Assembly: GCF_900240285.1 (NCBI RefSeq)
Contig: NZ_OESS01000003.1
Location: forward strand, 124,001-188,000
Origin: Halobacillus sp. Marseille-P3879
GTDB taxonomy: Bacteria; Bacillota; Bacilli; Bacillales; Halobacillaceae
Length of the DNA stretch: 64,000 nucleotides
Direction of reading: 5' to 3'
Positions within the stretch are counted from its first letter, which is position 1. The number at the start of each line of letters is the position of its first letter. This document shows positions 1 to 8,475 of the stretch, piece by piece. The notes beneath the pieces were generated by a model. The model made no database searches. It had not been told where the DNA came from and worked only from the letters and a program-made list of their open reading frames with translations. Both the position numbers and the translations under genes were made by a program.

Positions 1-891
1 ATGCATTATGCAGGAAATGACTGGTCACGAGCCCAGATTAATGGGTTGAAGCAGACTTTCGCGAAAATGGGAGTTGAAGTCATCGCAGTGACAGATGGAC
101 AATTTAGCGTAGAAAAACAGGCCTCTGATATCGAAACACTGCTTGCAAGAGACCCGGACGTTCTCGTCAGTGTTCCTGTAGACCCGGTTTCCACTGCCAG
201 TGCATACCGGAAGGCAGAAGAAGCTGGTGTTGAACTTGTATTTATGGACAATGTTCCTAAGGGATTTTCTCCTGGAGAGGATTATGTAAGCGTTGTCTCT
301 GCGGATAACTATGGAAATGGTGTCATTGCTGCACATAGCATGGCAGAAGAGGTTGGAGAAGAAGGAGAAATAGGCGTCATTTATCATGATGCTGACTATT
401 TTGTAACAGAGCAACGGGTAGAGGCGTTTGAAAAAACGATCAACGAAGAATATCCTGATCTCAAAATTGTCGAACGTGATGGGATAGGAGAGCCAGAAGA
501 TGGAGAACGAGTTGCCAACGCCATGTTAACGCGGAATGCTGATTTGGATGGGTTATTCGTAGTATGGGACGTACCAGCAGAAGGAGCTTTGGCGGCTGCG
601 CGTTCGGCAGCTTTGGAAGACCTGGATATTACTACAATCGACCTTGGTTCAGGAGTAGCGCTTGATATGGCACGTGATCAAAATATTAAAGGTATCGGCG
701 CGCAACTTCCCTACGATCAGGGAGTGACAGAAGCTATTCTTGCCGGATATGCTCTGTTGGATAAGGAAACACCTCCTTATGTTGCGGTTCCGCCTCTAGA
801 GGTAAATCGGAATAACCTGCTTGAGTCATGGGAGCTCGTGTATAACGAGGAAGTGCCACCAGAGATTCAAGGGGAAATGGAAAAAAAATGA
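1..891 (+). CDS. sugar ABC transporter substrate-binding protein, 5'-truncated by window edge
   Basis: This is the mature part of a type-1 periplasmic-binding-protein (ribose/galactose class) that delivers a sugar or polyol to the ABC transporter encoded just downstream. The 296 visible residues start inside the first lobe, and no signal peptide or lipobox is present, so the true start lies before base 1 and the ATG at base 1 is probably internal. Two-lobe Rossmann-like periodicity is visible, with typical segments such as 'DPDVLVSVPVDP' and 'AQLPYDQG'. The next gene begins 13 bp downstream, so it belongs to the same operon. Its closest relative in the window is the C-terminal half of the LacI-type regulator at 5678-7705; the two align end to end. 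The ligand cannot be read from sequence. Confidence 0.88.
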   Translation: MHYAGNDWSRAQINGLKQTFAKMGVEVIAVTDGQFSVEKQASDIETLLARDPDVLVSVPVDPVSTASAYRKAEEAGVELVFMDNVPKGFSPGEDYVSVVSADNYGNGVIAAHSMAEEVGEEGEIGVIYHDADYFVTEQRVEAFEKTINEEYPDLKIVERDGIGEPEDGERVANAMLTRNADLDGLFVVWDVPAEGALAAARSAALEDLDITTIDLGSGVALDMARDQNIKGIGAQLPYDQGVTEAILAGYALLDKETPPYVAVPPLEVNRNNLLESWELVYNEEVPPEIQGEMEKK

Positions 892-904
892 GGGGGTTTT
901 GATC

Positions 905-2077
905 ATGAAAGAGCTAAAGGTAGGGATGATTGGCGGCGGGTTTATGGCTAAGGCTCATTCACTTGCTATGACAGCAGCACCTATGTTTTTTGATGATGGC
1001 ATCATTCTAGAAAAATATAAAATTGCAGATGTGTCATTGGAATCGGCAAAGGCAGCTGCTCACAAACTGGGGTTTACTTCTTATACGGATAGCTGGCAAG
1101 AGATTATAGACGATAAGGAGATAGATATTGTTGACATTGTCACCCCAAACCATCTGCATGAGGAAATGGCAGTAGCAGCTGCCGAAGCCGGAAAGCATAT
1201 CATTTGTGAAAAGCCACTTGGTAGAAATTCTGAAGAAACAAGGCGAATGTTGTGTGCTGTAGAGAAAGCGGGAGTGAAGCACCAGGTTGCTTTTAATTAC
1301 CGGAAAACGCCCGCTGTTGCACTAGCAAAAAAATACATTGGAGATGGAGAGATTGGCCGTATTCTCTCTTTTCGCGGCACATATTTGCAGGATTGGTCCG
1401 CCCATCCCGACTCTCCACTTTCCTGGCGTTTCCAGGAATCATCAGCCGGATCTGGTGCACTAGGTGATATCGGGACCCATGTTATTGATTTAGCTCATTA
1501 TTTAGTAGCCGATATCGAACAGGTGATGGCGATGACAAAAACTTGGGTTAAAGAGCGGCCGATTCAAGGTGCAGTTGCAGACTCTCTTGGAAACATTAAA
1601 GCTGATAGTTGTAAAAAAGGACCAGTAGATGTAGATGATCAGTTGATGACACTCCTCCGTTTTGAAAATGGGGCAGTTGGAAGTTTAGAGGCTACAAGAA
1701 ACGCCTGGGGTCGCCACAATTATTTGACATTTGAAATTCACGGGGAAAAAGGCTCTCTTTATTTTAACTATGAAAGGAGAGACGAGCTGCAGGTTTGTTT
1801 TTCGGAAGATCCTGAGGACCGTCGCGGTTATAAAACAATTTATACAGGAGCAGCCCATCCATACGGAGATGGACTGTGGCCAATCCCAGGATTAGGTATC
1901 GGCTATAGTGAAGTGAAAATGGTGGAGATGCACGATTTTTTACAAGCTCTCCAGCAGGATACATCCTGTCAGCCAAGTTTCTTAGAAGGACATAGAATCA
2001 GTGAAGTAAGCGATGCTATTCTTCGTTCTGCAGCTAACGATCAATGGGAATCTACAAAGTCTTTATCTATAAAATAA
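905..2077 (+). CDS. Gfo/Idh/MocA-family NAD(P)-dependent oxidoreductase
   Basis: This is a predicted sugar or polyol dehydrogenase of 390 residues. The N-terminal Rossmann fold carries the dinucleotide loop 'GGGFMA' (about residues 10-15). The family lysine motif 'EKPLG' follows at about 102-106, and 'GDIGTHVIDLAHYL' forms the catalytic C-terminal domain. I chose ATG 905 because it follows a GAGGGGG ribosome binding site at the correct distance and begins with the usual 'KELKVGMIGGG' strand; an upstream in-frame extension to 821 would overlap the binding-protein gene. It lies between the binding protein and the ATPase, so it probably oxidises the imported substrate or its first metabolite. 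The family is clear; the substrate is unknown. Confidence 0.9.
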   Translation: MKELKVGMIGGGFMAKAHSLAMTAAPMFFDDGIILEKYKIADVSLESAKAAAHKLGFTSYTDSWQEIIDDKEIDIVDIVTPNHLHEEMAVAAAEAGKHIICEKPLGRNSEETRRMLCAVEKAGVKHQVAFNYRKTPAVALAKKYIGDGEIGRILSFRGTYLQDWSAHPDSPLSWRFQESSAGSGALGDIGTHVIDLAHYLVADIEQVMAMTKTWVKERPIQGAVADSLGNIKADSCKKGPVDVDDQLMTLLRFENGAVGSLEATRNAWGRHNYLTFEIHGEKGSLYFNYERRDELQVCFSEDPEDRRGYKTIYTGAAHPYGDGLWPIPGLGIGYSEVKMVEMHDFLQALQQDTSCQPSFLEGHRISEVSDAILRSAANDQWESTKSLSIK

Positions 2078-2117
2078 AAACTTTACTTGCTTTACGCAAA
2101 GCAAAGGAGCTGTAAGT

Positions 2118-3620
2118 ATGGGCAATACGATACTCCGAATGAAAGAAATTGAAAAAGGATTTAATGGTAACACAGTTCTCGATAAAGTGAATTTTAATGT
2201 AAAAGCCGGAGAGGTCCATGCATTGATGGGCGGAAACGGTGCTGGAAAATCTACGTTGATGAAGATTTTAACTGGGGTTTATCAGCTTGATCATGGAACG
2301 ATTGAAATAGAGGATTCAAAAGTGAACTTGGAAAACCCTCGCGACGCTCAGCAGGCTGGTGTATCAATGATTTTTCAGGAATTCAGCCTTATTCCTAAAT
2401 TGACCGTCGCTCAGAATATTTTTCTTCATCGAGAGCCACGCACATCTCTCGGAATGATCGACGAAAAAAAAATGCTTAAAGACAGCCAGCGCATTATTGA
2501 CGATATGGGGCTCTCTATTTCACCGAAAGAATTAATAGAAAACCTTAGTGTTGGATATTGGCAGATGACAGAAATTGCAAAAGCACTCTCCATAAACACA
2601 AAAATATTAATTATGGATGAGCCAACCTCTACTTTGACAAAAACAGAGACAGAAGTGCTATTCTCTCTGATTGATCAGCTAAAACAATCTGGAATCACTA
2701 TTATTTATATTTCCCACCGCATGGATGAGATCTTTCAAGTGTGTGATCGAATTACCGTTCTAAGAAATGGAGCGAATGTCATAACGACTCCCTGCTCAGA
2801 AGTAACAATGGAAGAGCTGATTGATTATATCATTGGAGGCAACATGGTCAAATCCTTTGAGTGGGTAGAGAGGCCGAAAAAAGAAGGCCGGAAACCATTG
2901 CTAGAAGTGAAAAATCTACAATCCGGTTCCCGTGTTAAAAATGTCAGTTTTTCTCTCCATGGGGGTGAAATTCTTGGTTTGGCAGGGCTGATGGGTAGTG
3001 GAAGGTCTGAAACAGTTCGTGCGATTTTTGGTGTGGACCCAGTCAATGGAGGAGAAGTGAATGTCCGTGGTGAACAAGTTTCCTTTTCTTCACCTAAGGA
3101 GGCCATTCAAAAGGGGGTGGGACTCGTACCGGAAGACCGCCGTTCGCAGGGACTGGTGCTCGGTCATTCCGTAAAAGAAAACATGATTCTTTCCAGCCTG
3201 GCCAAACTTTCAAAGAACAATTTCTTGCAGAATCAGCAGGCAAATAAGGAAGTAGAAGCACTGGTAAAAAAACTAAATGTGAAAACAGATAGTACACAAA
3301 AGACCATTTCACTTCTTTCCGGGGGAAATCAGCAAAAGGTAGTACTGGCTAAATGGTTGTTGAACGAAACAGAAATTTTATTGTTAGACGAACCTACGAG
3401 TGGAGTCGACATTGGGGCAAAAATAGAAATCATAGAAATTATCCGTGAGCTTGCAGATGCAGGGAAAGCTGTGTTGGTCGTTTCTTCTGAAATGACAGAA
3501 CTATTGGCAATGAGTGACAGGGTTTTAATAATGAAAGATGGAGAGGTTACGAGTTCAATAGACAGAAAAGATATTAAAGGTGAGGAGGATGTTGAACGTG
3601 CCATCCAAGGTGAAGGGTAA
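2118..3620 (+). CDS. sugar ABC transporter ATP-binding protein, RbsA type (tandem ATPase)
   Basis: This 500-residue protein has two fused ABC ATPase domains, the layout of RbsA/MglA/XylG. The first domain shows Walker A 'GGNGAGKST' (about residues 38-46) and Walker B 'ILIMDEPTS'. The second has a degenerate Walker A 'GLMGSGRSE', the signature 'LSGGNQQKVVLAKWL' and Walker B 'ILLLDEPTSGVD'. It powers uptake through the permease at 3598-4557. It begins 40 bp after the dehydrogenase with an AAGGAGC ribosome binding site, and its end overlaps the start of the permease gene, which suggests translational coupling. The length is normal for the family. Confidence 0.95.
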   Translation: MGNTILRMKEIEKGFNGNTVLDKVNFNVKAGEVHALMGGNGAGKSTLMKILTGVYQLDHGTIEIEDSKVNLENPRDAQQAGVSMIFQEFSLIPKLTVAQNIFLHREPRTSLGMIDEKKMLKDSQRIIDDMGLSISPKELIENLSVGYWQMTEIAKALSINTKILIMDEPTSTLTKTETEVLFSLIDQLKQSGITIIYISHRMDEIFQVCDRITVLRNGANVITTPCSEVTMEELIDYIIGGNMVKSFEWVERPKKEGRKPLLEVKNLQSGSRVKNVSFSLHGGEILGLAGLMGSGRSETVRAIFGVDPVNGGEVNVRGEQVSFSSPKEAIQKGVGLVPEDRRSQGLVLGHSVKENMILSSLAKLSKNNFLQNQQANKEVEALVKKLNVKTDSTQKTISLLSGGNQQKVVLAKWLLNETEILLLDEPTSGVDIGAKIEIIEIIRELADAGKAVLVVSSEMTELLAMSDRVLIMKDGEVTSSIDRKDIKGEEDVERAIQGEG

Positions 3621-4557
3621 ATTGATAAATTTTGATTGGAGACAATATATAGTATACATCGCCTTTGTTATCGTTTTAATTTATTTTTCGATTACGTTAG
3701 CAGAGCAGGGATTTATGACTACTCACAATTTGCTGAATATCGCACGTCAAACCGCCATGATTTCTATTATGGGTGTGGCGATGACTTTTGTTATCTCATC
3801 TAAAGAGATTGATCTCTCTGTTGGTTCAGTTGCAGCTTTATCTGCTATAACTACAGCCCTGACGATGCAGGCAGGACTGGGAATGGTAACCGGTGTATTG
3901 GTAGGGCTAGGTACAGGACTGGCAATCGGATTTGTAAACGGATATTTAGTTACACGAGTAGCTATTCCAAGTTTTCTTGTTACGCTTGCAATGATGATGA
4001 TCGCTCGAGGATTGGCTATGTGGGTTTCAGGCACTGCTCCCATTCCTATATTAAGTGATAGCTATATATTCCTTTTCGGTTCTGGAAGTATATTAGGTGT
4101 TCCAATCCTGCTAATTTGGACTCTTATAATCGCATCTGCTGGGCATATTATTTTACGTAAATTTACCTTTGGCCGTGAAACGCTTGCTACCGGCGGGAAT
4201 GAAATGGCTGCCATTTACTCGGGAATTAAGACTAACAGGATTAAAATGACAGTCTTTATGGCCTCGGGGATGATGGCGGGTCTGGCAGGCATGTTATACG
4301 CCGGACGTCTGCAGGCAGGACGTTTTACCTTCGGTGAAGGAGATGAATTGTCGGTGATAGCTGCTGTTATTCTTGGCGGAACTAGTCTATTTGGTGGAGT
4401 CGGTACAGTAGTAGGGACCGTCATTGGCTCTATCATGATAGGGACCATTAACAACGCCCTGATACTACAAGGACTTGACGTTAGTCAGCAAATGGTTGTT
4501 CAAGGCATTATTATTATTTTAGCTGTAGCATTTGGTCGAAAGAAAAAGAAGGCATAA
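3598..4557 (+). CDS. sugar ABC transporter permease, RbsC type
   Basis: This is an integral membrane permease of the BPD_transp_2 (RbsC) family. Several hydrophobic helices are visible, with the family segments 'KEIDLSVGSVAALSAI' and 'VILGGTSLFGGVGTVVGT'. The start is ambiguous: GTG 3580, ATG 3589, TTG 3592 and GTG 3598 are in frame. The AGGAGG at 3583-3588 touches the ATG but lies 9 bp from GTG 3598, so I prefer GTG 3598, giving 319 residues and an overlap with the ATPase gene. It forms the membrane channel for the binding protein and ATPase of this operon. Confidence 0.92.
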   Translation: MPSKVKGKLINFDWRQYIVYIAFVIVLIYFSITLAEQGFMTTHNLLNIARQTAMISIMGVAMTFVISSKEIDLSVGSVAALSAITTALTMQAGLGMVTGVLVGLGTGLAIGFVNGYLVTRVAIPSFLVTLAMMMIARGLAMWVSGTAPIPILSDSYIFLFGSGSILGVPILLIWTLIIASAGHIILRKFTFGRETLATGGNEMAAIYSGIKTNRIKMTVFMASGMMAGLAGMLYAGRLQAGRFTFGEGDELSVIAAVILGGTSLFGGVGTVVGTVIGSIMIGTINNALILQGLDVSQQMVVQGIIIILAVAFGRKKKKA

Positions 4558-4576
4558 CAATAGAGGAGAAGTAGAA

Positions 4577-5548
4577 ATGAAAGTTGGTGTATTTACTGTT
4601 TTGTATCATGATCAGCCTCTTGATAAAGTTCTTGATAGACTTCAAAATCTTGGCGTTCAAGCAGTAGAATTAGGAACAGGAAATTATCCAGGAAGGAGTC
4701 ATTGTGATCCGAAAGAGTTACTTAGCAAGCCTGATAAAATCCAAGAACTTAAAATGAAGATTCAGGATCGCGGAATGGTGATTAGTGGTCTAAGTTGCCA
4801 GGGAAACCCGCTCCATCCTCAGAGCGAAATTGCTAATGACCATCACCAAACATGGGAGGATACAGTCCGTTTAGCAGAGCAGTTAGAGATAGAGGTTGTA
4901 AACTGCTTTTCTGGATGTCCAGGAGATAGTTTTAAAGCTCGCGTACCTAATTGGGTAACGTGCGCCTGGCCACCGGAATACCTTGAGTTACGTAAGTGGC
5001 AGTGGGAGGAAGTCGTTGTCCCATATTGGAAAGAACAGTCTAACTTTGCATCTCAGCATGGTGTGAAAAAAATTGCCATAGAGATGCATCCTGGATTTGT
5101 TGTTTATAATCCGGAAACGATGATAGAGTTGCGCCAGCGAGCAGGAGAGAATATTGGCGCAAATATAGATCCCAGTCACCTTATATGGCAGGGAATCGAT
5201 CCAGTTGAAGCCATAAAGTATTTAGGGAAGCATGAAGCCATCTATCATTTTCACGCTAAAGATACTTATTTGGACAGTCGTAATATAGAAGTTAACGGGG
5301 TACTTGACTCTAAACATTATAGCAGGTTTTTAGAAAGAGCTTGGAGTTTTCGTTCCATAGGATACGGTCAATCTGTGAAGCGATGGAAGGACATATTCAG
5401 CGCGCTAAAGGCAGTAGGCTTTGATGAGGTAATTTCTATTGAGCATGAAGATATGCTTGCATCTACAGAGGAAGGAGTGGGAAAAGCAGTCCGAACGGTG
5501 CAAGAAGCCATTCTAGCAGAGAAACCCGTCACTATGTGGTGGGCATGA
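4577..5548 (+). CDS. sugar phosphate isomerase/epimerase family protein (xylose-isomerase-like TIM barrel)
   Basis: A 323-residue TIM-barrel protein of the AP_endonuc_2/xylose-isomerase-like family. Typical pieces are 'GVQAVELGTGNYPG' near the N terminus, 'IAIEMHPGFVVYN' and 'NIDPSHLIWQGIDP' in the middle and 'ISIEHEDM' near the end; the Glu, Asp and His residues in these segments are the usual metal ligands. ATG 4577 follows an AGAGGAG ribosome binding site and leaves a 19 bp gap to the permease. As the last gene of the transport operon it probably isomerises or epimerises the oxidised sugar made by the dehydrogenase. Substrate unknown. Confidence 0.88.
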   Translation: MKVGVFTVLYHDQPLDKVLDRLQNLGVQAVELGTGNYPGRSHCDPKELLSKPDKIQELKMKIQDRGMVISGLSCQGNPLHPQSEIANDHHQTWEDTVRLAEQLEIEVVNCFSGCPGDSFKARVPNWVTCAWPPEYLELRKWQWEEVVVPYWKEQSNFASQHGVKKIAIEMHPGFVVYNPETMIELRQRAGENIGANIDPSHLIWQGIDPVEAIKYLGKHEAIYHFHAKDTYLDSRNIEVNGVLDSKHYSRFLERAWSFRSIGYGQSVKRWKDIFSALKAVGFDEVISIEHEDMLASTEEGVGKAVRTVQEAILAEKPVTMWWA

Positions 5549-5585
5549 TTTTTACGTAAAAAAACGCTGAAAAGTTGAATTTACT

Positions 5586-5633
5586 CCCGGCCGGGTTCAT
5601 ACTAAACGTGACAGGATATCGAACGAACCGGTT
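5586..5633. promoter_or_regulatory. two GC-rich palindromes upstream of the LacI-type regulator, candidate operators
   Basis: The spacer before the regulator gene contains a perfect 10 bp palindrome CCCGGCCGGG (5586-5595) and an 8 bp palindrome AACCGGTT (5626-5633). LacI-family proteins bind palindromes centred on CG, and these stand out in an AT-rich spacer, so they are candidate autoregulatory operators. No biochemical support. Confidence 0.35.
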
Positions 5634-5677
5634 ATTCTATATAAAAAGGTAATATATAGTGGAAGGGAGAATCAGTT

Positions 5678-7705
5678 ATGGCAAACATCCAAGACATAGC
5701 AAAAATGGCAGGTGTTTCAGTTGCTACAGTTTCTCACGTAGTAAACAGGACGAGGTATGTTAGCCCTGAAACGGTACAAAGGGTAGAAGAGGTGATTGAC
5801 TCTTTAGAGGAATTGCCGAATTTTATCATAAAAAAAAGAGGAGCAAGTCCTAAAGATAAAAAGCAGCAGATCCTCGTGTTTTCTACAGACATTTTTCATC
5901 CCTTTCAGGCCGATATTATTCAAGCACTGCAGGAGAAGACGTCTGCTAATAGTGAATTGCACATCGTGCATGTGCAAACAGAAGATTTGTTACAAACGTT
6001 GAGCAGCTATTCACCAACCAATCCAAAACTAAATATAGGAAAAGTGCTACTGTTGGATCGACCGTTGGGTGGATCACTTAAAATTCATTCATCGTTGAAA
6101 CCAAGCCCGACAATAATTGTAAGTGAAAACGCGCTTGACTTTACGGAGTTTGAGACAAATGAAGTCTACAAAATTATATCTGATAACTATAAAGGGACTT
6201 ATGATTCAGTAAGACACTTGGTAAATCATGGACATGCAAAAATCGCGCTGGTGCATGACTGTTTTAAACAGGATGGAGTGCCTGACGATATTCTTAAAGG
6301 GTACAAAAGTGCACTAAAGGACTGTAATATTGCTTTAAATAAGGAATATATAATAGAATCATCCGCAGTCGAAAATATTCACGAGATTCTTTCTAAAAGA
6401 GAACCACCCACTGCATTGATTATTACTAGTGAAACTGCGCTCCTTCAAGTACTTACCTTTTTAAACAGCAGGAATTTGCAATGTCCAGATGATCTTTCCA
6501 TCCTTTGTTTTAACGATCGCCGTTGGTTTAAATTATTTAACCCAGCATTAACTGCTGTAAGACCAGACGTAGGGCAAATCAGCGACAAAATTCTTTCTTA
6601 TATTAGGAATGACACTTCACAGGAAAAGGAACCGTCTTATGTTCCAGTAAAGCTACATCTGCGCCAATCTACATCCGGCATTGCACGCGGTCCATTTGGA
6701 GAAAAGGCTGCATCCGTAGATTCGATTCAAATCACTGAACAGGAAGTTGCAACAGTCCGCAGTAAAAAGCCTACGGCAGTGATTTCCTTTCATTATACAG
6801 GAGCTGCTTGGATGCACCTTCATGAAAGAGGAATTCGTGATCTGTTTAACGAACTGGGAATTTCACTCCTTGCTGTAACAGATGCACATTTTGATCCTGA
6901 AATGCAGATTAAGCAACTTGAAGGTTTAATGGCACTTGATCCAGATATAGTAATTGCTATTCCCACTGAAAATAATAAAACCTCGGAAATTTTTAAAAAG
7001 ATTGGAGAGAGCAGGGCGAAGCTCATATTAATTACAAATGTTCCTCATGGAATGGAGCAGCAAGATTATATCAGCTGTGTTTCTGTGAATGAGTGGTCAC
7101 ATGGGCGACTGGCCGGCAGTGGACTTGGCAGTACAATGAGGGAGGAGGGCCGTACACGAATCGGAATGTTATCTTTTGACTCTGATTTTTATGCCACCAA
7201 TCAGCGTGATACAGCGGCTCACCAAATTCTCGTTGAAGAATATCCAGACCTAGAGGTTGTGGGAGAAGAGCAATTTAAAGATGAAAGTGAAGTCATTGAT
7301 AAAACAAAAAAACTCATTCAGGAACATCCTGCTATAGAGGGGATATATGTTTCATGGGAGGGGCCAGCCACTAAAGTGCTTGAGGCTTTAAAAGAATTAG
7401 ACAGGGAGGATATTCTAATCGGTACCGCTGATTTAGATTATGAATTGGCATTAAATATGGCTAAAGGTAAAAACATCAAAAAAATTAGTGCCCAGCTGCC
7501 ATATGATCAAGGGAAGGCACTTGCTCTTGCAGCTGCCAATGCGGTTCTCGACAAATACGTTCCAAAATTTATCGGCGTTGAACCAGTGGAAGTAACCCAG
7601 GAGAACCTTTTAAAAATGTGGAAACGTATTTTTCATGAGAGTGCTTCAAAAGAGATTATGGAGGCAGTAAAAGCAAACCCATATTATCTTCCTACAAAAA
7701 TATAA
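5678..7705 (+). CDS. LacI-type regulator fused to a second, transporter-type binding-protein domain
   Basis: This 675-residue protein is about twice the usual LacI length. Residues 1-55 are a LacI helix-turn-helix ('IQDIAKMAGVSVATVSHVVN'). Residues of about 63-335 form the normal LacI effector domain. Residues of about 364-670 are a second periplasmic-binding-protein fold that aligns end to end with the ABC binding protein at 1-891. By eye 27 of 55 residues around 'AQLPYDQG' to 'NLL..W' are identical. No signal peptide precedes the second domain, so it must act in the cytoplasm. It starts at ATG 5678 after GGAAGGGAG. It probably senses the transported sugar with the same pocket as the transporter and controls the upstream operon. 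Confidence 0.85.
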   Translation: MANIQDIAKMAGVSVATVSHVVNRTRYVSPETVQRVEEVIDSLEELPNFIIKKRGASPKDKKQQILVFSTDIFHPFQADIIQALQEKTSANSELHIVHVQTEDLLQTLSSYSPTNPKLNIGKVLLLDRPLGGSLKIHSSLKPSPTIIVSENALDFTEFETNEVYKIISDNYKGTYDSVRHLVNHGHAKIALVHDCFKQDGVPDDILKGYKSALKDCNIALNKEYIIESSAVENIHEILSKREPPTALIITSETALLQVLTFLNSRNLQCPDDLSILCFNDRRWFKLFNPALTAVRPDVGQISDKILSYIRNDTSQEKEPSYVPVKLHLRQSTSGIARGPFGEKAASVDSIQITEQEVATVRSKKPTAVISFHYTGAAWMHLHERGIRDLFNELGISLLAVTDAHFDPEMQIKQLEGLMALDPDIVIAIPTENNKTSEIFKKIGESRAKLILITNVPHGMEQQDYISCVSVNEWSHGRLAGSGLGSTMREEGRTRIGMLSFDSDFYATNQRDTAAHQILVEEYPDLEVVGEEQFKDESEVIDKTKKLIQEHPAIEGIYVSWEGPATKVLEALKELDREDILIGTADLDYELALNMAKGKNIKKISAQLPYDQGKALALAAANAVLDKYVPKFIGVEPVEVTQENLLKMWKRIFHESASKEIMEAVKANPYYLPTKI

Positions 7706-8475
7706 AGAGGATAAGGTAATGATCAAGTAGATGCTGTTGAGGTAGAAGTTTAAGTCAATTTAGTGTAACCACACATGAATTCCAATTGAAGAAGGCCGAC
7801 CTGATTCGTGTTAACCACTTATTTCCCCATAACAAAACTAAAAATCGCAATACGCTTCGGAGTTCTATTTGGAAACGCTAGAAGTGAAGTTGGCGGTTGT
7901 ATTTTCATCAAGGAACAATTATCAATAGGTCAATACCAGATTAGAAGTGTAGAATAGGAAATCCCAACTCGGGGATTTCCTATTTTTTGTGTTACCTCCC
8001 TTAGTGCTTGTGTTAACTAAAGGGATTTTATGGCGCGAATAAATTAAGGCCTAACAACTTTAAATATAAAATCGTAGATAAATATTTATCTTTAGATTAA
8101 GATTGATTATTTGATTACCGTAACGAAATCTTAAGATTACTTTATTTCGAGGGAGGCCTGCACACCTTGAATTCACTTCAATCGCGTTTAAGAGGAGCAA
8201 ATTTTGTTCCTTCTTCTTCATAGTCCCCTCTAATACGAGTTTAATATTTTTATAAAATTAAGTAATAAAATACCAAAAGGTCATGGGTTCCCATTTATAG
8301 AAATATTTTAAACAGGTAAAAGCAAAAATTTAAAACAGAGTGATAAAAATCTCTTATATGCTAGTCAATAATCAGAAAATTCTAATAAGACAAAATCATA
8401 AAAAGTTAAGTGCAAAATTTTAAAACAACAGATGGAAAATCTTCGTTAGACTTTTTAAGTGAGGAGGAACTCAAT
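7706..8475. other. 770 bp without a convincing gene: terminator, direct repeats, regulatory leader
   Basis: No convincing gene lies here. A strong terminator sits at 7953-7988. The 250 bp before it show no recognisable coding remnant; a 29-codon minus-strand open frame around 7830-7920 has no clear ribosome binding site. Downstream are an AT-rich stretch, a small hairpin near 8192-8211, a weak match to the aromatic-locus motif (8287-8304), and two similar approximately 32 bp stretches at 8322-8353 and 8412-8443. Confidence 0.5.
7953..7988 (+). terminator. intrinsic terminator after the LacI-type regulator
   Basis: A 13 bp perfect stem (AATAGGAAATCCC and its complement) with a 6-base loop is followed by TTTTTT. 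It lies 250 bp after the regulator stop codon. Confidence 0.85.

Noticed and set aside
7706-7950. 29-codon minus-strand open frame between the regulator and its terminator
   Set aside because: It has no clear ribosome site and no recognisable family. It is more likely chance or an old remnant.
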